From NCBI GenBank assembly GCA_017423025.1, contig JAFPGC010000027.1, forward strand, positions 45,135 through 109,134: 64,000 bases of DNA. The letters are read 5' to 3'. The notes under the pieces were generated by a model that saw nothing but the letters and a program-made list of their open reading frames with translations, made no database searches and was not told the DNA's origin. Numbering within the stretch: the first letter of the stretch is position 1; the number at the start of each line of letters is the position of its first letter. Both the position numbers and the translations under genes were made by a program. Origin of the DNA: Bacteroidales bacterium (lineage in GTDB: Bacteria; Bacteroidota; Bacteroidia; Bacteroidales; UBA932). This document shows, in pieces, positions 15,980 through 26,131 of this stretch.

Positions 15980-17313
15980 TATTCAGCGAGTTTGCCTACA
16001 AATTTAGCATTTGCCGCACTGGATTCCAACGTGATGGTGCATACGTCACCCTCGTAGGAGACGGAGACCAGGCCGTCGGTGATATAGGTCTTGGTCTCTT
16101 CGCCGTCCAGGGTGAACCAGGTGGAACCCATATCCACGGGCCAGAACATACCGGGGGCATATTCGTAGTTGTACTGGAATCCTACACCGAATTCTCCTTC
16201 CTGCACCCATCCGGGAACGGAGCAAGCCTTATAGCTGCCCGCAGCGATGGTTCCGTCAGTGCTATACAGTTCCAGGAATACATAATTGCCGGTACCGGAG
16301 TAAGAGTAGGAGTACATCATTTCGCTGTAGGTGGCCACGATGCCCTCGGTGGCCAGGCGCAGAGTGACGGTGCCCTCGTTGGGGGCTACTTCTACTACCT
16401 GTGTAAGTGGAGTGTATTCAATTATCTCATAATCCAGGGCCTCGATGGGACCGGTATAGGCTACCCAGATCTCGCTTTCCTCGTCCTTGTATTCCACATT
16501 GTAGGTACTGCCGGTCTTGGTGACAATGGCTTCACCGGCCTTGAGGTTGGTCACATCGTAACCGTCGGCCTTCACATCGAACCAGTTGGTGCCGCCACCA
16601 CCCGTGAAGAGCATGCCGGGAGCATATTCATAGGTCCAGAAGTCTCCGGGGATGACGGAGTAGGTGCCGGGATACAGCTTGCCGTCTTCGCTCTCCAGGG
16701 CCAGCATCAGCACTTTGCCGTCGCCGGTGAAGAAGGGATTGCCGGCAAGATCGGCAGATACGTTAATGTCACCGGAGGCGATGTAGATGACCACGCTGCC
16801 TTCCTGGGCCTTGGCATCGATAAGGATATCCATGCGCTGGGCTTCCTTTTCCGGCTCGTACACGGCATCGAAGGCTGCCTCCACGCGGAAGGCTTTCCCT
16901 TCAACGGTCCAGAGATAGCCACCCAGGGTATAGTGGTCGTCGGCCTTGGTTACCGTGAGGGTCCCCGTTGTATTCAGGGCGCTGGGGATGCCATTGGCGG
17001 CGCTGAAGGAGCTCTCGTCGGCCAGATAGTTGCCGGCCTTGGCAATGGCGGATGATCCGCCGGAGTAGGTGATACCGGGAATGTAATAGGTGTCGGCTAC
17101 CAGCACCAGGCTGAGCTGGTCGCCTGCAGAGGAAGACAAGGTAAGCGGGAAATGGAACTTGCCGTTCTCATCCTTGGTCCGCTCGCCCTGTGTGAGTTGG
17201 GTGAGGGTGTAGGTGGCGGGCTCCGGGTATTTGCCCGTCAGGGGCTCGATGGCACTCTTGGTGCAGGAGAGGGCCAGAATGCCTGCGCAGATATAGAGAA
17301 GATACTTATTCAT
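15979..17313 (-). CDS. Putative surface glycan-binding lipoprotein with three repeats
   Basis: 444 residues; lipoprotein signal ILALSCTKS (Cys17). Three related beta-rich units follow (about 40-150, 165-295, 310-444). The last two share EYAPGM(L/F), (T/S)(N/T)WF and a (P/A)G(T/S)Y turn, so it arose by internal duplication. I do not recognise a named family. Its place directly after SusD is that of SusE/SusF-like surface glycan-binding proteins, which hold the polysaccharide for the SusCD pore. Six bases separate it from SusD. Confidence 0.55.
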   Translation of the reverse strand: MNKYLLYICAGILALSCTKSAIEPLTGKYPEPATYTLTQLTQGERTKDENGKFHFPLTLSSSAGDQLSLVLVADTYYIPGITYSGGSSAIAKAGNYLADESSFSAANGIPSALNTTGTLTVTKADDHYTLGGYLWTVEGKAFRVEAAFDAVYEPEKEAQRMDILIDAKAQEGSVVIYIASGDINVSADLAGNPFFTGDGKVLMLALESEDGKLYPGTYSVIPGDFWTYEYAPGMLFTGGGGTNWFDVKADGYDVTNLKAGEAIVTKTGSTYNVEYKDEESEIWVAYTGPIEALDYEIIEYTPLTQVVEVAPNEGTVTLRLATEGIVATYSEMMYSYSYSGTGNYVFLELYSTDGTIAAGSYKACSVPGWVQEGEFGVGFQYNYEYAPGMFWPVDMGSTWFTLDGEETKTYITDGLVSVSYEGDVCTITLESSAANAKFVGKLAE

Positions 17314-17319
17314 AATCGC

Positions 17320-18873
17320 TTACCACTGGGGATTTTGTTTGATGTTCACGTTCTGACTGGTCTCCAGGGCGGGATAAGGGAGACGGTTGTGCTTGCCTTC
17401 CTTGAACCCGTATTTGGAGGCGTCTTTGTTGTACTGCTGGTAATTTACGTTACCGTTGGAGTCCAGGGTGGGAATCTGACCGCCCTGGTCCTTCAGGCAG
17501 TCGGCGGCAATGCCCCAGCGGAGCATGTCCTGGAAGCGGCTGCCTTCGCCGCAGAGTTCGCAGCGCTTCTCCAGCTGGATGTCTGCGAGAGTCACATTGC
17601 TCTTGGTGGCGGCCTTGGCGCGGGTGCGGATCATGTTGAAGTACTCGTCGGCCTTTGCCTGGTTGCTGCCCAGGTTGGCTTCGGCGGCCAGCAGGAGAAC
17701 TTCGGCGTAACGCATGTAGCGGGGGGAGTTGGTGTCGGCATAACCCATGCCGGCTCCAGGGGCCTCCCCGGCCAGACGGCGCCACTTCCACATAAAGAGG
17801 CCTTCGTTGCCATAAAGCGTCATGCCGTCCTTGATGGTATTGCCAACGGCGGCCATCTGGTCCACGGTCTTGATGCTCTGACCCAGGCGGTAGCCGTTTT
17901 CTCCTTCGGCCTGTACAAAGGCGTCATAGAGGGCTTTCTGCGGGTTGCACTGGCCCCAGCCCATGGAGGAGAACTCTCCGCTCAAGTTCATGGCGTCGCT
18001 CTTCCAGTGGATGCCGATGCGGTAGGTATTGATGTTCACCCACACGGCGGCGGGATCGTCCACGCGGAGGATGGTGAACATTTCTTCACAGTTGAAAGCA
18101 TTGTCGTAGCGCTGAAGGTCCTCGTATTCGCCGTCATAGAGGGCGTAGAGGCCGCTGCCAATCACTTCGTCCAATACCTGGGCGGCCTGGGCCATCTTGC
18201 CCTGCCAGAGGTAAACCTTGCCCAGGAGGGCCTGTGCAAACTGCTTGGTGGGCTGCCAGGTGGTTTTGTCGTTTACATCGCTCTTCTGTGCAAGGGCGTC
18301 GCTGGCGATAGCCTCGGTGAGTTCGGTCTCCAGGAAGCTCCACAGTTCCTCGTCGGAGGAATTGCCCTGAGCATATTCGCTGGCTTCCAGTTCATGGTCC
18401 ACGATGGGCGGATTGCCCCACAGGGTGGCCAGTTCAAAATGAGCCCAGGCACGGAGGACCCGGTTCTCAGCCACTACGCGCTTCCTGACGGGCGTATCGG
18501 GATTGACGTGATGAATGGCAACGTTACTGTAGTAAATTACGCTATAGTACCCGCTGAACAGGTCCTTGATGTTGCCGTGTTCGCTGTCGAAAGTGAATTC
18601 GTTCAACTTCTCCAGGGTGGCGGCATCGTTGCGCTGGGCTCCACCGGCCCAGAAATCATCCGAAAGGAGGTTCTTGGTAAGAAAGAGAGTGCTCTCCAGA
18701 TTTCTGAGGGTGAGCATGGTGTAAGCCGTGGCAGTTTCGGCTTCTTCGTCGGTATTGTAGTAGGTGTCGTAATTCAGGGAACCGTGTTGTTCAATGTCCA
18801 GCTGCTTGTTGCAAGAGAGGATGGTACCCATGAGAAGAACCCCTGCGAGGATATATGCAAATGTCTTTTTCAT
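17320..18873 (-). CDS. SusD/RagB-family outer-membrane lipoprotein
   Basis: 517 residues; lipobox TILSCNKQ (Cys21). The N-terminal pattern LDIEQHGSLNYDTYY...AYTMLTLRN and the C-terminal RYAEVLLLAAEANLG, (A)DEYFNMIRTRA and LEKRCELCGEGSRFQDMLRWG are typical of SusD proteins, which form the lid of the SusC pore and bind the glycan. The alpha-helical TPR-like core spans about 60-300. Twelve bases after SusC, same operon. Confidence 0.9.
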   Translation of the reverse strand: MKKTFAYILAGVLLMGTILSCNKQLDIEQHGSLNYDTYYNTDEEAETATAYTMLTLRNLESTLFLTKNLLSDDFWAGGAQRNDAATLEKLNEFTFDSEHGNIKDLFSGYYSVIYYSNVAIHHVNPDTPVRKRVVAENRVLRAWAHFELATLWGNPPIVDHELEASEYAQGNSSDEELWSFLETELTEAIASDALAQKSDVNDKTTWQPTKQFAQALLGKVYLWQGKMAQAAQVLDEVIGSGLYALYDGEYEDLQRYDNAFNCEEMFTILRVDDPAAVWVNINTYRIGIHWKSDAMNLSGEFSSMGWGQCNPQKALYDAFVQAEGENGYRLGQSIKTVDQMAAVGNTIKDGMTLYGNEGLFMWKWRRLAGEAPGAGMGYADTNSPRYMRYAEVLLLAAEANLGSNQAKADEYFNMIRTRAKAATKSNVTLADIQLEKRCELCGEGSRFQDMLRWGIAADCLKDQGGQIPTLDSNGNVNYQQYNKDASKYGFKEGKHNRLPYPALETSQNVNIKQNPQW

Positions 18874-18885
18874 GTCAAACTGGAA

Positions 18886-21800
18886 TTAGAAGGTTAACTG
18901 AACGCCGAAAACAAGCTTCCTGGAGGTGGGGTAGCTACCGTTGTCGATACCCAGGGACTGGCCGATGCCCACGATTTCCGGGTCGAAGCCAGGATATTTG
19001 GCAAAGGTGAACCAGTCGTCCAGGGAAGCATAGATGCGGAAGTTGCTCATCCTCACCTTGGAGAGCAAGGTCTTGGGCAGGGAATAACCCAGCTGGATCT
19101 GTTTGATCTTGAAATAGGACCCGTCAAAGACACTGGCCGATGAGATGGCGTACTTGTCCAGGCCGTTGGCGCCGGCACGCGGCTGAGTAGCCTGGGTGTG
19201 GGAAGGAGTCCAGCGGTCTTCCGTGAAGTAAGTGAGTTTGTTATAGGCACCGCTGTTGCTGTTCAGGGAGCAGAGAATCTGGTTCCCGTAGGAGAAGGTG
19301 CCGAAGACCAGGAGGTCAATGCCCTTCCAGCCGGCCGTGAGGGTGACGCCGCCGGTCAGATCCGGAATACCCTTACCGATATAGGTCTTGTCGCCGTCGC
19401 CGATGGTGGGATCGTCGTCCAGGTTTTCGAATTCCGGCTCGCCTGTCTGAGCGTTGATGCCAGTGAACTTGTAGCCGTAGAAATACCAGGCAGGCTGGCC
19501 CACTTCAAAGCGGGTGGGGGCCACGGAAGACTGGATATAGGTAGCGGTCTCGTGGATTTTGGTCACCTTGTTCTTGAGGGTGGACAGATTGCCGCGGAGA
19601 CTGTAGGTGAAGTCCTTGCCAATCTGGTCGCTCCAGCCCAGTTCAAATTCGAAACCGGTGTTGCGGATGTTGCCTGCGTTCATGGGAGAAGCCGTCACGC
19701 CCATGATAGTGGAGGGAACCAGACCTTCTACGATGAGATCCTTGGTGGTCTTGTTGAACCAGTCCATGGAGAAGGTAAGCTTTCCGCCCAGGAAGCGGGC
19801 ATCCAGGCCCAGGTCCGTCTGCTCAGAGGTTTCCCACTTGAGTTCGTTGTTACCGGAGGAGGAAGGAGCGTATCCGTAAATGTACTTGAAGTCATCGGGG
19901 CCCAGGCTGGTGGGAAGGGCTTCGGTGGCGTAGTAATTATAGAAGGATGCGATGGAGTTGGCGTAGCGGAAACCGCCCAAGGAGGCGATGGATCCGTTCT
20001 GACCCCAGCTGGCGCGAATCTTCAGGAAAGGAAGCCAGCTGCGGGCTCCTTCCATGAAGGATTCCTCAGAAATAGTCCAACCGGCCGACACGGCGGGGAA
20101 GTAGCCCCAGCGCTTGGCAGCGGGAAGGACGGAGGTATCGGCTGCATCGGCACGCAGGGAAGCCTGCACTAGGTATTTTCCTGCATAGCTCCAGTTCACG
20201 CGGCCGAAGTAGGCGAGCTTACGATTGAAGGAATCTTCGCCGCCGAAAGCGCGGACGCTGGCAGAAGCGGAACGGTATCCCAGGTAATAGAAGAGAGGAT
20301 TATCCTTCTGAACGCCCAGATCTCCGTCACTGCCGGAAGAGGCAGCACCCACGGTAAAGTCGTGATACTGGCTATAGGAAGTACCCAGCATGATGCCCAG
20401 GCTGTGCTTGCCGAAGTCCTTGTTATAATTGAGGAAGTTCTCCCACTGGAAGAAACCAGGGTCTCCGGACGAGGCTGCCAGCGTAACGTAGTTCTGCTGG
20501 GCCTTGGGGTTGGCGTAGTAGGCGACGTCATAGCTGTAACCGTTGGAGCCCACCAGTCGGTAGGAAAGACGGGAGGTGATGAGCAGGCCCTTCAGCGGGG
20601 TGAAATTGAGGAAAGCCGTGCCGTTGATGGCGAACTGGCGGCTTTTCACGAAAGTGCGGTCCCTGAGGATGAAGGGATTGGGGTTGGCATCAGTGATGAA
20701 ATTGGAGATGCCGTAATAGTTGCCGTTCCCGTCTCCCAGGAGCTTGCCCCACTGGGGATTGTCCAGGATGAGCTGCATGTTGGCAGGAAGTTCATCTGCG
20801 GCATACCAGGGCTTGGTGAGGGGATCCAGACGTAAGGTGGAAAGGACCGTGTTCAGTTCCGTGTGGGAGTTCAGAACCGTTCCGGCGTCAGAAATGTTAC
20901 GACCGGAGGCGAATTCAATCTGGTTGTTGGAGCCGAACTCCAGCCAGTCCTTGATTTTCCAGGAAACGTTTACCATGCCGGTGAGGCGCTGGAAATAGTC
21001 GGATTTGCCGGCAAACATACCGTCATTGTTGAGGTAGTTAAGGGATGCATACAGGGAAGCCTTTTCACTGCCGGCCTGGAAAGAGAGGCTGTGGCGCTGC
21101 ATGATTCCCTTTTCAAAAGCCGCGTTGATCCAGTCCGTATTGGTCTTGAAATCCCAGTTGCGGTAAACCTGGTCCAGGGAGATGAGACCGGCCTCGGTAT
21201 AATAATCAATGTATTGTTCGGCATTCATCACCTGCGGAACTTTGGCCAGGCTCTGGACAGCGAGTTGGAAATCGTAGGAGACTTTGCCCTCGCCCTTGCC
21301 TTTCTTGGTGGTGATGAGCACTACGCCGTTTCCGGCCGAAGCACCGTAGATGGCGGCCGAAGCACCGTCTTTCAGCACCTCCATGGACTCGATGTCGTTG
21401 GGGTCGATGCCGCCGATGTCAGAGGTGACGCGGCCATCCACCACATAGAGAGGATCACAGTCGCCGTTGGAGGAAATACCGCGGATGCGGATGGTGGGGG
21501 AGGCGCCCGGACGGGCCGATGAGTTCATCACCTGCACGCCGGCGGTCTTTCCTTGCAGTGCCTGGCTGGCGTCGGTGATGGTACGGGCCTCCAAATCCTG
21601 GGCCTTTACGGATGAAATGGCGCCGGTGAGGTCACTCTTTTTCTGGACGCCGTAACCTACCACAACCGTTTCTTCCAGTTGAAGGTTGTCTTCTTCCAAC
21701 TGGATGGTGACAGTTTTGGTTTGATTGACTACTAGTTGCTGGGGCAAATAGCCCAGTGCGGAGATTTCCACCGTGCTCCCGGCGGGAACGGTGATGGAGA

Positions 21801-21999
21801 AATGGCCGTCCATGTCCGTGACGGTACCGTTGGTGGTTCCAAGCTGGACCACTCCGGCACTGATCACCGGACCTAAGGCGTCAACTACGGTGCCGCTCAG
21901 GGTGACCCGCTGCTGTGCGTGCAGCGAGGTGCAAAGCAGCAAGGCCGACAGCACAAGGGCCGTCAGTCTTTTGAATGCAGAAGAGATCATAGGGTACAT
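18886..21999 (-). CDS. SusC/RagA-family TonB-dependent transporter
   Basis: 1037 residues. Signal peptide, CarboxypepD_reg-like domain (about 30-110, LSGTVVDALGPV), the TonB box region with ETVVVGYGVQKKSDLTGAISSV (the SusC signature), plug domain (about 115-230, LYVVDGRVTSDIGGIDPNDI) and a 22-strand barrel ending in the aromatic terminus FGVQLTF. It imports oligosaccharides into the periplasm using TonB energy. First gene of the operon SusC-SusD-lipoprotein-GH5-GH106. An ATG nine bases further in (MISSAFK) is an equally possible start. Confidence 0.93.
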   Translation of the reverse strand: MYPMISSAFKRLTALVLSALLLCTSLHAQQRVTLSGTVVDALGPVISAGVVQLGTTNGTVTDMDGHFSITVPAGSTVEISALGYLPQQLVVNQTKTVTIQLEEDNLQLEETVVVGYGVQKKSDLTGAISSVKAQDLEARTITDASQALQGKTAGVQVMNSSARPGASPTIRIRGISSNGDCDPLYVVDGRVTSDIGGIDPNDIESMEVLKDGASAAIYGASAGNGVVLITTKKGKGEGKVSYDFQLAVQSLAKVPQVMNAEQYIDYYTEAGLISLDQVYRNWDFKTNTDWINAAFEKGIMQRHSLSFQAGSEKASLYASLNYLNNDGMFAGKSDYFQRLTGMVNVSWKIKDWLEFGSNNQIEFASGRNISDAGTVLNSHTELNTVLSTLRLDPLTKPWYAADELPANMQLILDNPQWGKLLGDGNGNYYGISNFITDANPNPFILRDRTFVKSRQFAINGTAFLNFTPLKGLLITSRLSYRLVGSNGYSYDVAYYANPKAQQNYVTLAASSGDPGFFQWENFLNYNKDFGKHSLGIMLGTSYSQYHDFTVGAASSGSDGDLGVQKDNPLFYYLGYRSASASVRAFGGEDSFNRKLAYFGRVNWSYAGKYLVQASLRADAADTSVLPAAKRWGYFPAVSAGWTISEESFMEGARSWLPFLKIRASWGQNGSIASLGGFRYANSIASFYNYYATEALPTSLGPDDFKYIYGYAPSSSGNNELKWETSEQTDLGLDARFLGGKLTFSMDWFNKTTKDLIVEGLVPSTIMGVTASPMNAGNIRNTGFEFELGWSDQIGKDFTYSLRGNLSTLKNKVTKIHETATYIQSSVAPTRFEVGQPAWYFYGYKFTGINAQTGEPEFENLDDDPTIGDGDKTYIGKGIPDLTGGVTLTAGWKGIDLLVFGTFSYGNQILCSLNSNSGAYNKLTYFTEDRWTPSHTQATQPRAGANGLDKYAISSASVFDGSYFKIKQIQLGYSLPKTLLSKVRMSNFRIYASLDDWFTFAKYPGFDPEIVGIGQSLGIDNGSYPTSRKLVFGVQLTF

Positions 22000-22172
22000 T
22001 ATTTTGGTTTAGTTTGTGTTTTGCGGTTTCGCTTTCGCAAAGTTCCCTATAAATACGCACGCGGGCTTGCGTGAGGCTGCAAGATGTTTAGAAATGGTGC
22101 AAAAGCTACTTTAGATTATGTGCAAATGTGTTGGATTTTGTGTAAATCTTCCTTTTAATGCGTTAAAAATCG

Positions 22173-22180
22173 TATATTTG
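22173..22180 (+). promoter_or_regulatory. -7 box of the hybrid regulator gene
   Basis: TATATTTG ends four bases before the ATG at 22185, so the message would be leaderless or nearly so. No clear -33 TTTG. Confidence 0.45.
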
Positions 22181-22184
22181 GAAT

Positions 22185-25100
22185 ATGAAGAAAACCACAT
22201 CCTTCCTCCTGCTCCTTTTGCTCTTTTTTTCTTGCGCCAGACAAATTCCGGTGCCGGAAGAGGATGCTTCGAGGGCCGTTTCGGACCACTTGTCCAGCGG
22301 GCAGGTGAACGCCTTCACGGAGGATGCCTATGGCCAGATCTGGATGGCTACCTCACGTGGCCTGAACCGCTTTGACGGGAAACTCTTCCATCAGTTTTTC
22401 CATACGGCCGATACGCTCTCTCTTCCTGATAATCATGTGACTGATTTGCAGACGGGCCCGGACGGGACGCTATGGGTGGCCACTTGGAGTGGTGTGGCGC
22501 GGATGGACGGCAACGGGCGCTTCCACCGGATTGCATCCGAGGATCCAAAGGACATCCTCGCCTTCAAACTGGCTGTTACTCCGGAGGGGGATGTCTTTGT
22601 AGTGTGTCAGGATCATATAGCTGTATGCCGGAACGGTTCCAGCCGTCTGGAGACGGCCCTGAACACCCCGGAATCCTATGGACAGATTCACTTGTATCCC
22701 GGAAGCAGGAATACTCTCTGGGTGGTGGCGGTAAACGATATTTACTGCCTGGACACCCAGACGCTGGAATTGGAGGTGCGCTACTCAACACCACATCCCG
22801 TTACCTGCAGCCAGCTTACCCGGGATGGCATCCTGTGCCTGGCAGGGTCCCGCCACTTCTCTCTCTTCAATACCCGCAGCCGCCAGTTCCAGTCCTATGA
22901 CCGGAAAACCTATGGCTGGCCGGAGTTGGCCGACTGCGACGTGGATGTCATTTGTGAACCGGAAGAAGGGAAACTGCTGTTCGTTACCTCGGAAGGGATG
23001 TGCCTGTACGACAGGAATGCCGATGTCCTGCTTTCCCAGAGGGATGAAGCTTTTCCCTACAAGGCGCTCGGATTCAAGATCCAGAGCCTTTTCCCGGATT
23101 CCAATGGTCTCCTCTGGTTTGGCGCTGCAGACCAGGGGTATGCCGTCTCCACATTGGCCCCCGACCCTTACGGGGACAATCCGGCCATCCGGGAGTTTTT
23201 CAACCGCAAATCCATTGCGTCCGTGGCAGCCACGCCGGAAGGTAACCTATGGGTCTCCACCAAGCGGGAGGGTCTGTTCTATTGTGAAATGGAGACAGGG
23301 CGCATCCAGGCGATATCCCTATCGGCCTATCTGGAAGAGAATCCACTGGGCATTGATTACTGCAACCGCGTGATGGTGGCCCGGGACGGAAGTCTGTGGC
23401 TATGCTTGCTGGGGAACGCTACCGTATTGCACATGCATTATCGGAACGGCCATCTGGAACTGATCCGGAAGTACCGGGGCGTCCAAACCCCTGACCACCT
23501 GCTGGAGACTTCGGACGGAACGGTTTGGATAGGCGGTGTTACGGGAATGCTGTATCGTTGTACCCCTGCGGGAACGGAAGCGTTTACCCCGTTCGGCGCC
23601 GGTAAGATTATTCTGGTGGACGGCCTGCTGGAGTGGGATGAGGACCGCGTCCTGGTTTCTTCCTCTTCCGGAGGCGTTTGCTTGATTGACAAAGAAGGAA
23701 AGATAGATGTCTTGTCCGATCAAGCGGTGTATCCTCCTTTCCGGGACAGCAAAGGCCGGGTTTGGGCATACGTGGACGGTCACGACTGGGGGATCATCAC
23801 AGAAGAGGGACTTGAAAAGCAGACCTTCCCCTCCATGAAGGGTACTTTTGCATCGGCCTGCGAGGGAAGAGACCATTTTTTCTGGGTGGGAACGAACGAT
23901 GGACTGGTGCGGCTGAATCCGGAGACAGGGGAATCGATGGTATTCTTTGAAGAAGATGGCATTGCCGGCAATGAGTTTGCCGATGCCTGCGCCGTGTCAC
24001 TGCCGGACGGTCATCTTGTTTTCGGCGGCCCCATGGGTATCACCCTTTTCACTCCGCTTACCCAAATCCAGCCGCGCAGGGTTCCGCTCTGTTTTCAGGA
24101 ACTGCAGGTTCACAACAAACTGGTTATCCCCGGTCCGGATGCCCCCATCGAATGTCAGATGAGCGATTCTCCCTCCGTGACACTCAGCCATTTACAAAAC
24201 AGTTTCGGCCTATCTTATGCGGCCTTGGATTATATTAACGGCAACCGCATCAACTACCGCTACCGTCTGGAAGGATGGGATCCTTATTGGATAGAAGCCG
24301 GGCGTGAGCATGAGGCCGATTATTCCAATATTCCTGCCGGCCGCTACACCTTCCGGGTACAAGCCATGGACAGTGTGGGCAGCCTCACGGATTGCGAAGC
24401 AGCCCTGAGCATCCGCGTGAAGCCGGATCCCTGGCGTTCCTGGTGGGCTATTCTGCTCTACAGCCTGGCCGGCCTGAGCCTTGTTTTCCTGGGCGTATAT
24501 GAAGGATGGCTGCGAAAGCAGAAGAGCGTGGAGGCGGAGGAACTTGCCCGCCTGAATACCATGCAGATGAACTTTTTCGCCAATGTGGCGCATGAGTTCC
24601 GTACGCCGCTTACCATGATAGCCGGCCCTGTGTCGGCCCTTTCGGCCTCCGAACGCATAGCCGGGCAGGATCGCAAGATGCTTTCCGTGATGCAGCGCAG
24701 CGTGAACTGGATGCTGCATCTGGTGAACCAGATTCTGGATTTCAACCGCCTGGAAGGGGACCGGCTGGCCCTGAAAGTGGCCAAGCAGGATATCGTTCCC
24801 ACTGTGAAGGAAGTGCTGGAAGTATTCCGGGCCAATGCCCAGTCCAAGGGCATTACCCTCTCCGACCAGGTGGATGGCGGCTTCCAGCTATGGATGGATG
24901 CGGACAAAGTGACCAAGATTCTGATGAACCTGTTGTCCAACGCCCTCAAGTTCACGCCTCCCGGTGGCCAGATCGAGGTGACGATGGATGTTTTGTCACG
25001 CGATCGGGCATCGGCCCTTTTCCCGCTGCAGGATAAAGATACGGACAACCGTTATGTTTACCTGTCCGTGAAGGATACCGGTCCTGGCATTCCGGAGGAA

Positions 25101-26126
25101 CAGCTGGAACGCATCTTCGAGCGTTTCTACCAACTCAAGCGCGGCCAGGTGGCGCTGGGCTCCGGTATCGGCCTTTATTATTCCCGTTCGCTGGCTACCA
25201 TCCACCATGGCTATCTGAAGGCCTGGAACCGTACGGACGGTCCTCAGGGTGCTGTCTTTGGCCTGCTGCTGCCGGCCAGTACTTATACGGAGGAAGAAAA
25301 GAGCGGGGAAGTATCGCAGCAGAAGCTGTTCCCCGTGATGGGTGTGGAAGACAGTTCGTCCGTGGAAGCCGGGCTGCGCCGGAAGATCCTGGTGGTGGAC
25401 GATGACGTGGATATAGCCAATTACCTGAAAGTGATGCTACAGCCGCAGTACGAGGTGGAAACCTGTTTCGACGTAGATTCGGCCCTGGAGACTATGGCGC
25501 AGGATGCCCCGGACCTGGTGCTGAGCGACGTGATGATGCCCGGTAAGAGCGGCTTTGACCTCTGCAATGCCATCAAGCGGGACATCCAGTTGTGCCATAT
25601 CCCGGTCATCCTGGTCACGGCCATGGCGCAGGTATCCTCCCAGGTGGAAGGTCTGGGGAAGGGGGCCGATGCCTATGTGACCAAGCCCTTCGACCCGGCG
25701 TATCTGTTGGCTCTGACAGGTTCCCTCCTGGAAAACCGCGAAAAATTGCGCAGCCAGCTGGGTCGGTTAGCCAGCCCTTCCGAAGTGGAAAACACCGGCA
25801 TGGCCCCGCAGGACAAGGCTTTCATGAAGGAACTCTATCGGCTTATGGATGAGGAACTGTCCAATCCCGAGCTGGACGTAACCCTCCTGAGCGAGAAACT
25901 GCGCATTTCCCGCAGTAAATTCTACTATAAGGTAAAAGGCCTCACGGGTGAGAATCCCGGAGAGTTCTTCCGCCGGTATAAACTCAATAAGGCCGCCGGC
26001 CTGCTTCTGGAAGGCAAGTTCAATATTTCCGAAGTGGCAGATCATACAGGTTTCAGTAGCCTGTCGTACTTCTCCTCCTGCTTTAAGAAGCAGTTTGGCG
26101 TACCTCCTTCCGAATACAAAGGTTAA
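22185..26126 (+). CDS. Hybrid two-component system regulator (HTCS) of the polysaccharide locus
   Basis: 1313 residues. The N-terminal signal ends in LLFFSCARQ, which looks like a lipobox. Then come two seven-bladed propellers of Reg_prop repeats (about 35-640, e.g. DAYGQIWMATSRGLNRFD), a Y_Y_Y domain (about 655-740, with YRYRLEGWDPYWIEAG), a membrane helix (about 750-775), HisKA with H803 in NVAHEFRTPLTMI, HATPase (about 895-1035), a receiver domain with D1115 in LSDVMMPG, and a C-terminal AraC domain (about 1205-1313). HTCS proteins sense an oligosaccharide in the periplasm and activate the adjacent locus. Divergent from SusC. Confidence 0.92.
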   Translation: MKKTTSFLLLLLLFFSCARQIPVPEEDASRAVSDHLSSGQVNAFTEDAYGQIWMATSRGLNRFDGKLFHQFFHTADTLSLPDNHVTDLQTGPDGTLWVATWSGVARMDGNGRFHRIASEDPKDILAFKLAVTPEGDVFVVCQDHIAVCRNGSSRLETALNTPESYGQIHLYPGSRNTLWVVAVNDIYCLDTQTLELEVRYSTPHPVTCSQLTRDGILCLAGSRHFSLFNTRSRQFQSYDRKTYGWPELADCDVDVICEPEEGKLLFVTSEGMCLYDRNADVLLSQRDEAFPYKALGFKIQSLFPDSNGLLWFGAADQGYAVSTLAPDPYGDNPAIREFFNRKSIASVAATPEGNLWVSTKREGLFYCEMETGRIQAISLSAYLEENPLGIDYCNRVMVARDGSLWLCLLGNATVLHMHYRNGHLELIRKYRGVQTPDHLLETSDGTVWIGGVTGMLYRCTPAGTEAFTPFGAGKIILVDGLLEWDEDRVLVSSSSGGVCLIDKEGKIDVLSDQAVYPPFRDSKGRVWAYVDGHDWGIITEEGLEKQTFPSMKGTFASACEGRDHFFWVGTNDGLVRLNPETGESMVFFEEDGIAGNEFADACAVSLPDGHLVFGGPMGITLFTPLTQIQPRRVPLCFQELQVHNKLVIPGPDAPIECQMSDSPSVTLSHLQNSFGLSYAALDYINGNRINYRYRLEGWDPYWIEAGREHEADYSNIPAGRYTFRVQAMDSVGSLTDCEAALSIRVKPDPWRSWWAILLYSLAGLSLVFLGVYEGWLRKQKSVEAEELARLNTMQMNFFANVAHEFRTPLTMIAGPVSALSASERIAGQDRKMLSVMQRSVNWMLHLVNQILDFNRLEGDRLALKVAKQDIVPTVKEVLEVFRANAQSKGITLSDQVDGGFQLWMDADKVTKILMNLLSNALKFTPPGGQIEVTMDVLSRDRASALFPLQDKDTDNRYVYLSVKDTGPGIPEEQLERIFERFYQLKRGQVALGSGIGLYYSRSLATIHHGYLKAWNRTDGPQGAVFGLLLPASTYTEEEKSGEVSQQKLFPVMGVEDSSSVEAGLRRKILVVDDDVDIANYLKVMLQPQYEVETCFDVDSALETMAQDAPDLVLSDVMMPGKSGFDLCNAIKRDIQLCHIPVILVTAMAQVSSQVEGLGKGADAYVTKPFDPAYLLALTGSLLENREKLRSQLGRLASPSEVENTGMAPQDKAFMKELYRLMDEELSNPELDVTLLSEKLRISRSKFYYKVKGLTGENPGEFFRRYKLNKAAGLLLEGKFNISEVADHTGFSSLSYFSSCFKKQFGVPPSEYKG

Positions 26127-26131
26127 AATAT

